From: Ustilaginoidea virens
Lineage: Eukaryota > Ascomycota > Sordariomycetes > Hypocreales > Clavicipitaceae
Direction: 5' to 3'
DNA length: 64,000 nucleotides
Assembly: GCF_000687475.1 (NCBI RefSeq)
Contig: NC_057316.1
Coordinates: 1,488,001-1,552,000 of the forward strand
Shown here: piece after piece, positions 12,669 through 22,560 of the stretch
Position numbering within the stretch: position 1 is the stretch's first letter
How the letters are laid out: every line of letters begins with the position of its first letter
The notes under the pieces: model-generated
Seen by the model: only the letters and a program-made list of their open reading frames with translations
Told to the model about the DNA's origin: nothing
Databases searched by the model: none
Translations under genes and position numbers: made by a program

Positions 12669-14144
12669 ATGCTCAGCGCCGCAATCCGGAAGCGTGTTCT
12701 CACCCCAACCTACAATGCCCTGCGCACCGGCTTTGCACCCCATGTCGTGAGGTACTATGCGTCCTTTCCAGATCACCAAGTTGTTAAAATGCCCGCATTG
12801 TCACCCACAATGCAAGCCGGCAATATAGGTGCTTGGCAAAAGAAAGCAGGTGATTCCATCGCTCCTGGAGATGTCCTGGTGGAGATTGAGACCGATAAGG
12901 CTCAGATGGACTTTGAGTTCCAAGAAGAAGGCGTAATTGCCAAAATTCTCAAAGAATCTGGTGAGAAAGACGTCCCCGTCGGCAGCGTAAGTCTCATCAC
13001 CCTTGCATACCTGGCAGCTCATCGCCACGAAAATGACGCTCCTTTCTTTCTTTGCGTGATACTAACCCCTGGAAACCTGCAGCCCATTGCCATTCTTGTC
13101 GAAGAAGGAGCCGATGTCGCTGCTTTCGAAAAGTTCACCTTGGAGGACGCTGGCGGCAATGCGCAGCCTGCCGCTCAGCCCAAGAAAGAAAAGCAAGAGA
13201 CGAAAGACGATTCGCCGCCTGCACCCGAACCTTCTGCTGAACCAGAACAGTACTCCTCATCTCAAGGCAAGCTGGAAACTGCCCTGGACCGAGAACCCAA
13301 CGCTGCCCCTGCTGCCAAGAGACTCGCCCGCGAGAATAATCTCAGCCTCGACGGCGTCAAGGGCACGGGAAAGGCGGGGAAGATTACCGAAGAAGATGTA
13401 AAGAAGCTCATCAGCAGCCCTGCTGTGGCGACGCCGGGTGCCACGTACGAAGACATTCCCCTCAGCAGCATGCGCAAAACCATTGCAAACCGCCTCCAGG
13501 AATCGGTCCAGAAGAACCCGCACTTCTTTGTCACCAGCTCTCTCTCCGTCACCAAGCTTCTCAAGCTTCGACAGGCCCTGAACAGCTCAGCCGACGGAAA
13601 GTACAAGCTATCAGTCAACGACTTCCTCATCAAGGCTATCGCCACTGCCTGCAAAAAAGTTCCCGCGGTCAACTCGAGCTGGCGCGATGGCTCCATCCGC
13701 CAGTTCAACACGGTGGACGTGTCGGTTGCCGTCTCTACTCCTACTGGGTTGATCACTCCCATTGTCACGGGAGTCGATGCTCGCGGCCTCGAGTCCATTT
13801 CCGGAAAGGTCAAGGAACTAGCCAAGAAGGCTCGCGACAACAAGCTCAAACCCGAGGAATACCAGGGCGGCACAATCTCCATCTCCAACATGGGCATGAA
13901 CACTGCCGTGGACCATTTCACCGCCGTCATCAACCCTCCTCAAGCCGCCATTCTTGCCGTTGGAACTACCAAGAAAGTCGCGGTACCTGTCGAGAACGAA
14001 GACGGCACTACTGACGTGGAATGGGATGACCAGATTACTGTAACGGCCAGCTTTGACCACAAAGTTGTCGACGGTGCCGTGGGTGCGGAGTGGATCCGCG
14101 AGCTCAAGAAGGTCATCGAGAACCCTCTTGAGCTCCTCCTGTAG
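12669..14144 (+). CDS. LAT1: Dihydrolipoamide acetyltransferase, E2 of pyruvate dehydrogenase (mitochondrial)
   Basis: Exons 12669-12986 and 13083-14144. The 96-bp intron (GTAAGT, branch ACTAAC, CTGCAG) is in frame and without stops, so a run-through reading would insert 32 residues. The mature mRNA encodes about 459 residues. Residues 1 to about 30 are a basic, Arg/Ala-rich mitochondrial presequence. A single lipoyl domain follows, with the lipoylated Lys77 in ETDKAQMDF. An Ala/Pro/Lys/Glu linker leads to the peripheral subunit-binding domain near 180-215 ([21 protein letters not shown]). The catalytic acyltransferase core ends with DHKVVDG, where His432 and Asp436 are the active-site pair. 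The enzyme transfers acetyl groups from lipoamide to CoA. The single lipoyl domain and length agree with fungal E2. Confidence 0.95.
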   Translation: MLSAAIRKRVLTPTYNALRTGFAPHVVRYYASFPDHQVVKMPALSPTMQAGNIGAWQKKAGDSIAPGDVLVEIETDKAQMDFEFQEEGVIAKILKESGEKDVPVGSVSLITLAYLAAHRHENDAPFFLCVILTPGNLQPIAILVEEGADVAAFEKFTLEDAGGNAQPAAQPKKEKQETKDDSPPAPEPSAEPEQYSSSQGKLETALDREPNAAPAAKRLARENNLSLDGVKGTGKAGKITEEDVKKLISSPAVATPGATYEDIPLSSMRKTIANRLQESVQKNPHFFVTSSLSVTKLLKLRQALNSSADGKYKLSVNDFLIKAIATACKKVPAVNSSWRDGSIRQFNTVDVSVAVSTPTGLITPIVTGVDARGLESISGKVKELAKKARDNKLKPEEYQGGTISISNMGMNTAVDHFTAVINPPQAAILAVGTTKKVAVPVENEDGTTDVEWDDQITVTASFDHKVVDGAVGAEWIRELKKVIENPLELLL

Positions 14145-17100
14145 GGATTCGAGCTCTGAGACGGCGACATGAGAGACACACAGTTGGGCAAGGGGGGTGA
14201 ATTCGCGCATATACTATAGAATTGCCAAAAGTTCGTAATTGAGCGGCTGGGGGGAAGTTTGTACAGACTAAAGGCAGCCTGGCTGCTCGTTTGATTTACA
14301 TTCGGTGGAAGCAAGATAGGCAACTGAGGTTGCCTGTGTACAACGACCCTTGACTTGGTACGGAGCACTGCATTTCAAGGTGATGAGAGACGTTGGGTTC
14401 CGCGCAGTGACTCGCATCTCTGTCGCCCGTGGTGCAGCAGTTGGTTCGGATTTTGTGCCCCTGCACACACAGCCAAGCTCGGCATCTGCTGTTTCAAGCT
14501 GGGAGGAAGTGATGGATTTCCCGCATGCATTGGATATTTGGATTACCCGGTAGATTCATCACAGTCAATCGTACTTGATGTTCCAACCTGCGGGCATTTG
14601 GTGAGATGAAACGAATGTGTGAAATCGTGTGAAGACGGGAGGCGATGGGACGATGTTCCGGAGAGTGCTGCTATGAGCGCCACTCTGCCGTCCAGTCGCG
14701 TATGATGGGTGGTGCGTTGGTCTACGGAGTATGTACCTTGGGATTGGCCATGGAGAAGTATCTACGGATTATGAAGACGCACTGTGTACAAGATAACAAA
14801 GGTTGTGTGATGCAATCCGGTGATGACGGATACAATGTCCGTTGATTTACATGACATACGATACAATACAGCCTGTTGGACCAATGAGCAATCTGAAAAG
14901 CTCGGGGGCAAGCAAATGGATTGGTGATTACCCAACTACACCATGGCCAATCAATGCCGGGGCCAGGCCGCAGCCCCGTGTTTGTCGAGGCTCGAGCCTC
15001 GGCGGGTGAATTCGTTCGTTCAAACTGCCGACATGTCCGCATCAGTTGCAGCTCTGTGTGTGTTTTGTCTTTGCCTGCTGGCCGGGGCTTTCCTTCAACA
15101 AGTCGAACCGTGATCCGTGATAGAGCTCGTCGCAGCCGTCGCTCACTTCCCGCGACAAACCAGGGGGATGGAAGTGCGATCTCGGACTGGGCACAAGTCG
15201 CAGCCGCGGTCAAGTCGCAAGCCCAGGCAGGCAATGTGCCGATTCTTGCCCCTGCTACAGCGCCCAAGGAAAAATGAAGTCGCCCTCCTCTGCAGCACAA
15301 GGGCGACTGCTTGGCTGCCAGAGTGCAACAGCTGGGGGGCAAGCTTGCCAGTGTCGTGCGCATCAGTGACTCCAAAGACGGGAATCTCTCTCAAGCTACG
15401 GGACGGGACGGCGGATGTAGTGCTACCCCATGCTGGTACGGTTTCCCTTGGATGAGATATTTCGGAAACAGCCATTTTGTCCAATGTGGGATTGATTGAC
15501 TTGGTGAGCATGTGGAGGCAATGCGGGTGCGAAAAGGACACAAGAGACGGCCTGGTCCTCCTCCATAACAACTCTGCTCATCGAACCGCCGCAGCTGCCA
15601 GCAGAAACCAACCTGCCGAGCCAAGCAGAGACTGAAAAGACGCAAGTCTTTGGAGAAATTACCAAATGCAAGGCTCTGGGCTGCGAGAGCGAGACAAACA
15701 GACTGCGCCTTCTGTCCTCCGAGACTCCTGGGTAATCCATCCCCTCGAGGGACCTGGCTGACCAGCTTTCTAAAGAATTACCTCGATTTATTCGCAGGCG
15801 CGCTCCGTATCCTCCATGTGCCCATGTTTCGCTGAAAGTGCGAGCGATACTAGCAGAATCCAGGCGCGTCAAGTCGTTTGTCAAGCAGCTTCAACTCTGC
15901 CTGGCTCTGGGTGCCACGTTGTACGGCAATGACCTTTCCCTCGGAGCCGTGCCGATGCACTGGGTCTCTGAGGCGCAGCTACGGCTACGGCTGCCGCCCA
16001 AGAAATGCAAAATGGCAGTCTCGGGGATCCAGGTATGGTGTCTCTTGGTCATGGCGAAGTCGTGCCGCGGAGTCGGCCCAAGACATGTCCTGCAGGGGTG
16101 ACCATGGGTAGCCTGGCGAGAATGGCCATGTACGTGAGCTTTTGTCGAGGCAAGCACCTCGGCCAGATGACGGCCATACAGGGCGGAAGCGCGCCGCCGG
16201 CTCTCGGCAACAATACCGGAGCTCAACCTGCAGTGCGCGTTCCAAGGCCGGCGACTCTCCTTGCCGCCTTTGACAGACTTCGACACGGAAGCGCCCGCCA
16301 ACCGACGACGAGCAGCTTGCCGACGAAAAAACGACGGCGAGGTGCCCACGCAAAACGCCTGTTTCAGCAGGCCCATTCTCAAGTCGGTGTCGCTGAGGCT
16401 AGGCCCCTGGTCACAGTCGTCAACGACTTCCGGGCCTTACGAACAGATGTTACGGCTCATCTCGGACCTGACCAAGGCGTGCCGAGAGCTCTCGCACAAA
16501 CTCGCGAGAATGCGCTCCGAAAGCAGCGGAAGCCGAGGGTTCTGTGGTCAACTGCTTTCACTGAAACCACGGAATGAACCCTCTCGGTGATGGATTGATC
16601 ATTGTTAAAACAAGCTACGGACTTTGGAGTAATCCGTACGACCGCAACATGCCATGTCCTCCGCACTCGACTCTGCACCCTGCTTTGGTCAGGGCCCGTT
16701 CGGCCCCTGTCCTGGCTCTACAGGCTCTCGGTTGCCTGCCTGCATGATGCTTTCAGGTTTTCGTGGCGGGGTCCGCAACCGCCTGCCGACGTGGACGGCG
16801 TGACAGCCGCCACGAAGAACGGGAGACTGTGTAGCGACGCCGTGAGCCTCGGCTACCTCCCCCTCCAAGGGTGATGCCGACTTGCGGTCCTGCCTGGAGA
16901 GCGCCAGGTTGGACTTTGGCCGGAACCAGGCCTGGGGGGGGGGAACCAACGGCAAATCCCACTGCTTAGCTGCCGCGGGCCTGTCTCCGAGAGGAGGTGG
17001 ACGGGGGCCATTGTGCGGGCAGCAACGGAGTGGGCGAGCCGGGTGTTTGCAAGCGCTCGAGGGGGGGGCGACCAGATGCGAGGGTGTGAGGCTGGACGAG

Positions 17101-18444
17101 CCGCTCGCCGAGCGAGCTGGTGGAGATGGATGGAGTGACGACAGCGTAGCCGCTGGAACGGATGGGGGGACTGGCAGTAGGATGACTGGGCGCAAACATG
17201 TCGGGGAGTGGTCTGGAGGGCATGGAGCATGGGCACGGGCACGGGCATGATGAATCAGGGTCCGTCGGGGAATTTCTGAAGCAAAGCATGATGTACCAGA
17301 TGGATATGCGCGCGTGCAGAGACAGGCTGGGTGCAGCACGTTCGAAACACGGCATTCACACGGCGAGCCCCCGGCGACGAATCCGCCCCGGCGACTGCGA
17401 CTCACCATGGATACGAGCGTCATGTCAGCCGCCACTCTGGCAGACCGACGTCGCGGAAGCAGCAAAATCGCGTGGACGGCAAGTCTGGCTTCGCCGCCAT
17501 CAGCACCAACCCGCCAGCCCGCCCGCCTCGCCCACTTAGTCTGACTCCTCCGCCCCCAGCTGAAGTCTGGTACGAAGGAATCCCCGCCCCGTCATCCCAA
17601 GGGCAGACAGGCCCGAAAAATTCACCCGCCCCGCCAGGTCGGCGTCCGGCCGAGACGTCACATTGCATGGGGAGATGAGCCGCCGCGAGGCCCGCCAGCC
17701 CGAGCCCTCGGCTATCCGTACCCAAGCACACCAGGGACCAAGGACCAAGGGGCAAAAAAGCACTCAGAAAATTTCCGACTGCGTGCTGGCTGTCAACGGC
17801 GAGCGAGCGAGCGGGAGGGGCGCGGCCCTGGCCTGTGGTTACATCCGGCCGCCGCCGACGGGCGGACCATGGCTTGACCAGGGCGTTAGGGGTGGGGGCT
17901 ATATCGCCTCTTGCTATGCGTGGCGCGCCGTGCCGTCTGTGCCGGTTTGCCGGTTTGCCGGGCGCCGTGGATTTCTTTTCTTCTTGCTTCAATGTTTTCC
18001 CTTGCTGTCAGGTCTGCAGGTGACTGGGGCATTTGGCCAGGGTTTCTGGGGTCCGGTGAGCCGGGCGGGAGCGCCAGAGGGCAGAGACGCCTGCTCCGGA
18101 CTGGATGCCGACGGCCCGCGGCAAGCCGAGGGAATTTGCAGGTCGCGATGGCAAGGCTCGCTGCCAGTCCGCAGCAAGAGCGGGCGACGACGCAGGCACC
18201 TTGGTCACCTTGGTCAAGGGAAGCCGGGAACCGCGCCGTCGTTTTCCACCAGCCCGTCGCTGCTCGTCAGGATATAAAAGGCCTCGACGGCCGCGGTCCT
18301 GCTCTCCAGCTCGAACACCAGCAACAGTCCACCAGCGCTCTTGTACAAAAACGCCCATCATTTCATATCTCACCATCTCATCATCTTTATACGCCTCGTC
18401 GTCTTGACAGATACCCCCTTATCACACCCATCGCCCCAGCAACC
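14145..18444. other. Long gene-poor region (4.3 kb)
   Basis: Many short open frames occur on both strands, but they are rich in Arg/Pro/Ser, lack recognisable motifs and overlap each other, as expected of GC-rich non-coding DNA. One TACGGAGTA copy lies at 14723-14731 and a near-copy (TACGGAGCA) at about 14359. A short G-run occurs near 16933. The last few hundred bases are the promoter of the small secreted protein gene. Nothing else could be supported. Confidence 0.5.
18273..18280 (+). promoter_or_regulatory. TATA box of the small secreted protein gene
   Basis: TATAAAAG lies 165 bp upstream of the ATG at 18445, followed by a C/A-rich leader. The position suits a strongly or conditionally expressed fungal gene. 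Confidence 0.6.
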
Positions 18445-18765
18445 ATGCGCTCTCCTCAGATGCTCAGCCTTGCCGTCGCCCTGGCCGCCGTCGCCACGGC
18501 CAACCCTCTTCCTGAGCAGGAAGCCCCGACCGGGGGCTGCACAAAGACCATCGCCGTCCTGCCCCCCTTCACCTGGGGCCCTACCAGCACCGTCTGGACC
18601 ACCACCACCACCCTCACCAGGCCCGTCGACTGCGGCGGCTGCACCAGCGTTGCCACGCGCGACATCGAAGTCGGCCCGGGCCCCGTCGTCTTCTTCACCA
18701 CGACCGTCACCGCCACCGGCCCGAGCACCACCACGGTCTTGGCTTGCGCGACCCCCACCGCTTGA
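18445..18765 (+). CDS. Small secreted Thr-rich protein, 106 residues
   Basis: An intronless frame whose ATG lies in a good context (CAACCATGC). Residues 1 to about 19 form a signal peptide with a hydrophobic core (LSLAVALAAVATA) and a cleavage site before NPLP. The mature part has four Cys (one near the start, a CGGC pair in the middle, one near the end) and Thr/Val-rich stretches such as WTTTTTLTRPVDCGGC and FFTTTVTATG. Such stretches are likely O-glycosylated. It resembles the many small secreted fungal proteins with CGGC and TTTVT patterns, whose roles are unknown. A TATA box precedes it. It may be a cell-wall or effector-like protein; no specific function can be named. Confidence 0.72.
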   Translation: MRSPQMLSLAVALAAVATANPLPEQEAPTGGCTKTIAVLPPFTWGPTSTVWTTTTTLTRPVDCGGCTSVATRDIEVGPGPVVFFTTTVTATGPSTTTVLACATPTA

Positions 18766-18991
18766 GCGGCTCAGATGCTGCGCCGTGCTCAGACTGTGAG
18801 ACACGGGGGGATTTGATAACAGGGCCTGACTGGAAATGGCGACTGGGAAAAGGCGGCTCAAGAAAAGACATGAAATTTTCGGAAAAGGGAGACCAACATA
18901 GACTTTTGGGGCATTGGCTTGATATTGGCGCTGCGGGATTGGAAGAAAAGAAACGGGATACACACGGACGGCTAATACATTAATGCTTTTT

Positions 18992-19018
18992 CATCATCAT
19001 CATCATCATCATCATCAT
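18992..19018 (+). repeat. (CAT)9 microsatellite overlapping the DUF1308 stop codon
   Basis: Nine perfect CAT units. On the minus strand this supplies nine consecutive in-frame TGA codons, the first of which ends the DUF1308 gene. Confidence 0.95.
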
Positions 19019-20670
19019 AGTCTCCTTGTGTGTGTGCACTCATGTCTGCCGTCTGCCGGCTTGTGGCCCTCGTTGCCAACTAGGTTCCTCGTCACGTCCA
19101 CCACCCAGATAGCAGGTCCGCACTCGTCGTCGCTCTGCCTAAACCTTTCCACGAGCGTTCTGATCTGCCCGCCAATCTCCTTGTTTGACGTCAGCGTGAC
19201 GTTGCCGCTCGCCCAGCCGTACATGAAGATGGAAAGCTTGGCGCGCTTGAAGCCTCCGTGGCTCGCGACATACCGCGCAACGCCCGGCAGGCCGAGCTCC
19301 TCGCACCTCCCCTCGATGCTCGCCTGCGTCCACGTGTCGGCGAGCACTCTGACGGGTATCTGGACCGTGTCGGGCAACGCGTGCGCGGAGAGTTCCCGGA
19401 ACCGAGCTCGCGCGAGCGTCCCTCCAGGAGCGCTTTCCAGCGGGACGAGCAGCTTCCCGCGTTCTCTTTCCGAGGCCGTCCCCACTGTGCTGAGCACGCG
19501 GTGGAAGTGCTCTGCTGCCTCTCTGGTGCAAACCAGTGCTCTGCCCGCGAGCACGGGATACAGGACCTGCGTCATGAGGCAGCGGCCCGTCATCTCGTCT
19601 GCCATCTGTGCCCTCGTGCTCTGCGCCTGCCACGGTCGAGGCTCCAGGCGGGAATGGGTGATGTCCGAGACGAGGTCGATCAGGATGGATAGGTCCACGT
19701 TGAGCGTCTCCGTCAGGCCGTCCAGCTCGTTTCCCAGCAGGTTCCGCACGGCCACATCGACAGCCGGCGGGGGGTTGCCGAGAAAGGAACCTTGCCCGTC
19801 CTCGATGACCACCTCGACCGAGGGATCCAGACGGCCCAGCTGGTCCAGCAGCACGGCAACGTCGGGGCTGTCTCTGCCAATGTTGGGCAGGACGATGCGC
19901 AATCGCGGGAGAGGGCAGCCGCGTCTGTTGACCCTCGTTGCTGCCACGAGCCGTCTGACCTGCTTGGCTAGCGGGACGTCTCCCCATTCCCCTTCGTCCA
20001 CAACGTCTCCTGATCGGTGCTCCCCCCAGCCCCATCCACCGTCCGCCATTTGCCTCGCCAATCTGTCCTGCTGGACGAACCGGACGGCAATCCATTCAGC
20101 ACCGCCTCGCACGACATGAGCCTCCACCTTGGCCTGCTGCTTCATGACCCGATGAGCGAGTTCCTTTTGCCTCGATGACAGGTTGGGCATGCTGGCAATC
20201 TCCTGGTCCCGCGACGCTCGGGCTGAGCCTTGGAACGTCCTGTTCACAGCGACAAGGGAATGGCACCGTTTCAGCACGTCCCAGTGTGTGGATGCCTGGG
20301 AGACTTCCACCGAGCAGACATCCAGCTTCCTTTCGATGCGTTGGAGAGAGTCCTTAGACAGCACCGAGGCGGATAGTCGTCTGATGAGGTCCTGAAGCGC
20401 CGACTGGTTCTTCTTCCCATTGTGAAGGAATGTCGGCAGGCCCGTGGTATGCGGTGTCTCGACTCCGGCCGAGAGCTCTTCGAGCAACACTTCAACCTCA
20501 GCGACGTACGACTGGGAGATGGAAAGCGCCGTGCGCGCCGACACTAACAACTTTCGTTGATGCTGCGTTGCGTTTTCAAGACAGGTGCCGCCGCTCGCAT
20601 GGGTGCTTGTGCCGCGGCAAGCAGAGCCTCGAGTCGCCGCCGTACCGTCATTCTCGTCGTTGGCAGTCAT
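19015..20670 (-). CDS. DUF1308 / UPF0415 (C7orf25-like) protein
   Basis: A single-exon frame of 551 residues. The N-terminal ~230 residues are helical (LLVSARTALSISQSYVAEVEVLLEEL and later helices). The C-terminal half holds the conserved DUF1308 region: LNVDLSILIDLVSDITH, then ALVCTREAAEHFHRVLSTVGT, and near the end GWASGNVTLTSNKEIGGQI. The family is widespread in eukaryotes (human C7orf25). Its C-terminal part has been compared with PIN-like nuclease folds, and the LNVDxSxLIxLVSD segment with its acidic residues would fit that. No biochemical role is established. The stop codon is formed by a CAT repeat. Confidence 0.8.
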   Translation of the reverse strand: MTANDENDGTAATRGSACRGTSTHASGGTCLENATQHQRKLLVSARTALSISQSYVAEVEVLLEELSAGVETPHTTGLPTFLHNGKKNQSALQDLIRRLSASVLSKDSLQRIERKLDVCSVEVSQASTHWDVLKRCHSLVAVNRTFQGSARASRDQEIASMPNLSSRQKELAHRVMKQQAKVEAHVVRGGAEWIAVRFVQQDRLARQMADGGWGWGEHRSGDVVDEGEWGDVPLAKQVRRLVAATRVNRRGCPLPRLRIVLPNIGRDSPDVAVLLDQLGRLDPSVEVVIEDGQGSFLGNPPPAVDVAVRNLLGNELDGLTETLNVDLSILIDLVSDITHSRLEPRPWQAQSTRAQMADEMTGRCLMTQVLYPVLAGRALVCTREAAEHFHRVLSTVGTASERERGKLLVPLESAPGGTLARARFRELSAHALPDTVQIPVRVLADTWTQASIEGRCEELGLPGVARYVASHGGFKRAKLSIFMYGWASGNVTLTSNKEIGGQIRTLVERFRQSDDECGPAIWVVDVTRNLVGNEGHKPADGRHECTHTRRL

Positions 20671-21699
20671 GATTCAAGTTTGAGCCATTCCCCAGGGCCC
20701 AAGATCCGAAAAAAACCACACGTCCCACTCCAGGGTCTGCAGGCCATGCCGTCGCAGCGAGGCGCATGATTCTTTCGGAGCATCGCTGAGGGTGCAACGT
20801 CGTGGATCATGGGGAGCACTGCTCCCTACAGTGCGCGGGCACAGTGTCCCGCGACTATGGCGCTACGCATGAGTTGCTGCGTCGGGCCTTTCGTGAGGGA
20901 TGACCTCTGATGGTTCTGGTGGTGCCGACGTGCAGAAAGAGTAGAATGAACTACCGTACTATTGCTCGTACGATAGAGGGGGTTAGCATGCAACTGCGTG
21001 CTGGGTGTAAAAGTTGCTGCAGCTGCACAGTAAAGGGGATCCCGACTTTGGTGCTCTCAGAGCATGCCACCCCCCTTTACCCCGATAAGTACAAATTCTG
21101 GTTATCAGGATATACGGCGTATCCCCCGCCAAATTTATCGTAGATCAACACAGTCATCCGTTACATTTCCTGACACCTTTTTAATACAAGCAACGACATT
21201 CTTACAAAAGATTTGGAAGTGCGACTCCTGACTACGGAGATAAAGAGCACGGGGCAGCTGGTCATCACGAGAAGCAAAATCCACGCAGTGGCATGACCAA
21301 GCCGTTGGATTCCGCCAGGCTAAAATCACACAAACAGAACCGTCGCGGCCAGCGACACTAAGCCGTCAATGAAAAAGAAAAAAAAAAAAAAAAAAAAAAA
21401 AAGTCAATCCCTTTGAAGCAAAGCTATGTACTACAAAAAAATATACAACGTAGGTATAAGTAGCACACGAGTGTGAAACTTACGCACCCTCATCGCGAAG
21501 CGTGAGAGCAACCCGGACGAAACGAGAGATGGCCCCAAGCTGGTAGATCACTGCACCCCATAAACACCCAAGTAAATAGTGATTCGCTCTGACGAGTGTG
21601 TCAACAAGCGACTGGCCGTCCCAGAATATTGACCCACGAACAAAGGAAAAAACCGCAGCCCCGTCTCGGTTTCTATGACGGTTGATCCCCTCAAAGTGT
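20671..21699. other. Intergenic region
   Basis: The region contains short inverted segments near 20815-20860 (GGAGCACTGCTCC and GCGGG/CCCGC patterns) and an A25 run at 21378-21402. The 3' flank of the Asp f 4-like gene is at the right. No gene is evident. Confidence 0.5.
21378..21402 (+). repeat. A25 homopolymer
   Basis: Twenty-five consecutive A, preceded by an interrupted A-rich stretch, about 300 bp beyond the 3' end of the Asp f 4-like gene. Confidence 0.9.
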
Positions 21700-22560
21700 T
21701 CAACCAATAGTTACATTCAGAGCAACTGGGCCGGGGTTGAAGTTGAGGCCAACTCCGTCAAAGGCCTCCATATTCTGGAGATAAGCATTGGTGCCAGTAC
21801 CACCGTTGTTGATGACGGAGCAGGGTTTGTCGCCGCCGCAGACCGTCATGGCTTGAATAGGAAGACCGGCGGATGCGGGAACGAGGCAGGAAGCATCGGC
21901 ACCGCTGTGGCCGCCGTTGGACTCGTTGGCAAAGTCAAACTCGAGCCACGTGGCTCCCCACTGGCCGTACTGGTTGGTCTTAACGGCGTCGCCGGGACTG
22001 CAAGCAGCACCGCCCTGGGAGTTGGCCTCGGCGGCCAGGACCTTCTTGCTGTTAGCGGGGAGCTTGAACGTGATGATCTCATTGCCCTTTTGGAAGCCGT
22101 TGATCAAGCCGGTGGGTCCAATCTTGAGGAAGACGACGCAGGTCTGGTCCTTGCCAGACTTGTTCTCAAAGGTGGCCGTGTAGTCGTACAGGGCAGCATT
22201 GTCAACCATCATCAGGTTGCAGCCGTGCTCGAGGGTGGTGCCGACATTTCCCTTGTAGGCGATTTGGGCGGCCGTGGCACGCTTGTTGCTGCCAGTACAG
22301 AACTTCTTGGCAACGCCAGATACAGGGCTGTCAGGGGTAGTGGACTGAGACTGGCCAGCAGACGATGCAGCCGGTGGCTGAGCGCTTCCTAGAGATACGT
22401 CGAGGTTGGCGTTGACCTGAACGTCGGCAGGCTTCTTGGCCATGACATAGTCGGTTCTCTTTTCCATGGAACGGTGAAGGTTTCGGTGAGCATGGCCGCT
22501 TGGGTGGGCAGCGACGCCGAGGGCAGTGGCGAGGACGAGCGTGGTGGACGAGACCTTCAT
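21700..22560 (-). CDS. Secreted Asp f 4-like allergen family protein
   Basis: An intronless frame of 286 residues. A signal peptide (MKVSSTTLVLATALGVAA) is followed by a His/Arg-rich propeptide ending in EKR at residues 32-34, a likely Kex2 site, so the mature protein would start near Thr35. A Ser/Thr/Ala/Gln/Pro-rich linker runs to about residue 85. The C-terminal domain contains KKFCTGSNKRATAAQIAYKG, CVVFLKIGPTG, GQWGATWLEFDF and the end block NAYLQNMEAFDGVGL. That order matches the Asp f 4 family of fungal secreted proteins. These are abundant extracellular or wall proteins, several of them known as allergens; biochemical function is unknown. Cys pairs in the C-terminal domain probably form disulfides. 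Confidence 0.8.
   Translation of the reverse strand: MKVSSTTLVLATALGVAAHPSGHAHRNLHRSMEKRTDYVMAKKPADVQVNANLDVSLGSAQPPAASSAGQSQSTTPDSPVSGVAKKFCTGSNKRATAAQIAYKGNVGTTLEHGCNLMMVDNAALYDYTATFENKSGKDQTCVVFLKIGPTGLINGFQKGNEIITFKLPANSKKVLAAEANSQGGAACSPGDAVKTNQYGQWGATWLEFDFANESNGGHSGADASCLVPASAGLPIQAMTVCGGDKPCSVINNGGTGTNAYLQNMEAFDGVGLNFNPGPVALNVTIG

Noticed and set aside
12987..13082. In-frame 32-codon insertion in LAT1
   Set aside because: It begins GTAAGT, contains ACTAAC and ends CTGCAG, and it interrupts the end of the lipoyl domain. It is an intron.
16689..17465. 258-codon minus-strand frame in the 14-18 kb gap
   Set aside because: Ser/Pro/Arg low complexity, overlapped by other frames, with no signal peptide or motif. 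Considered non-coding.
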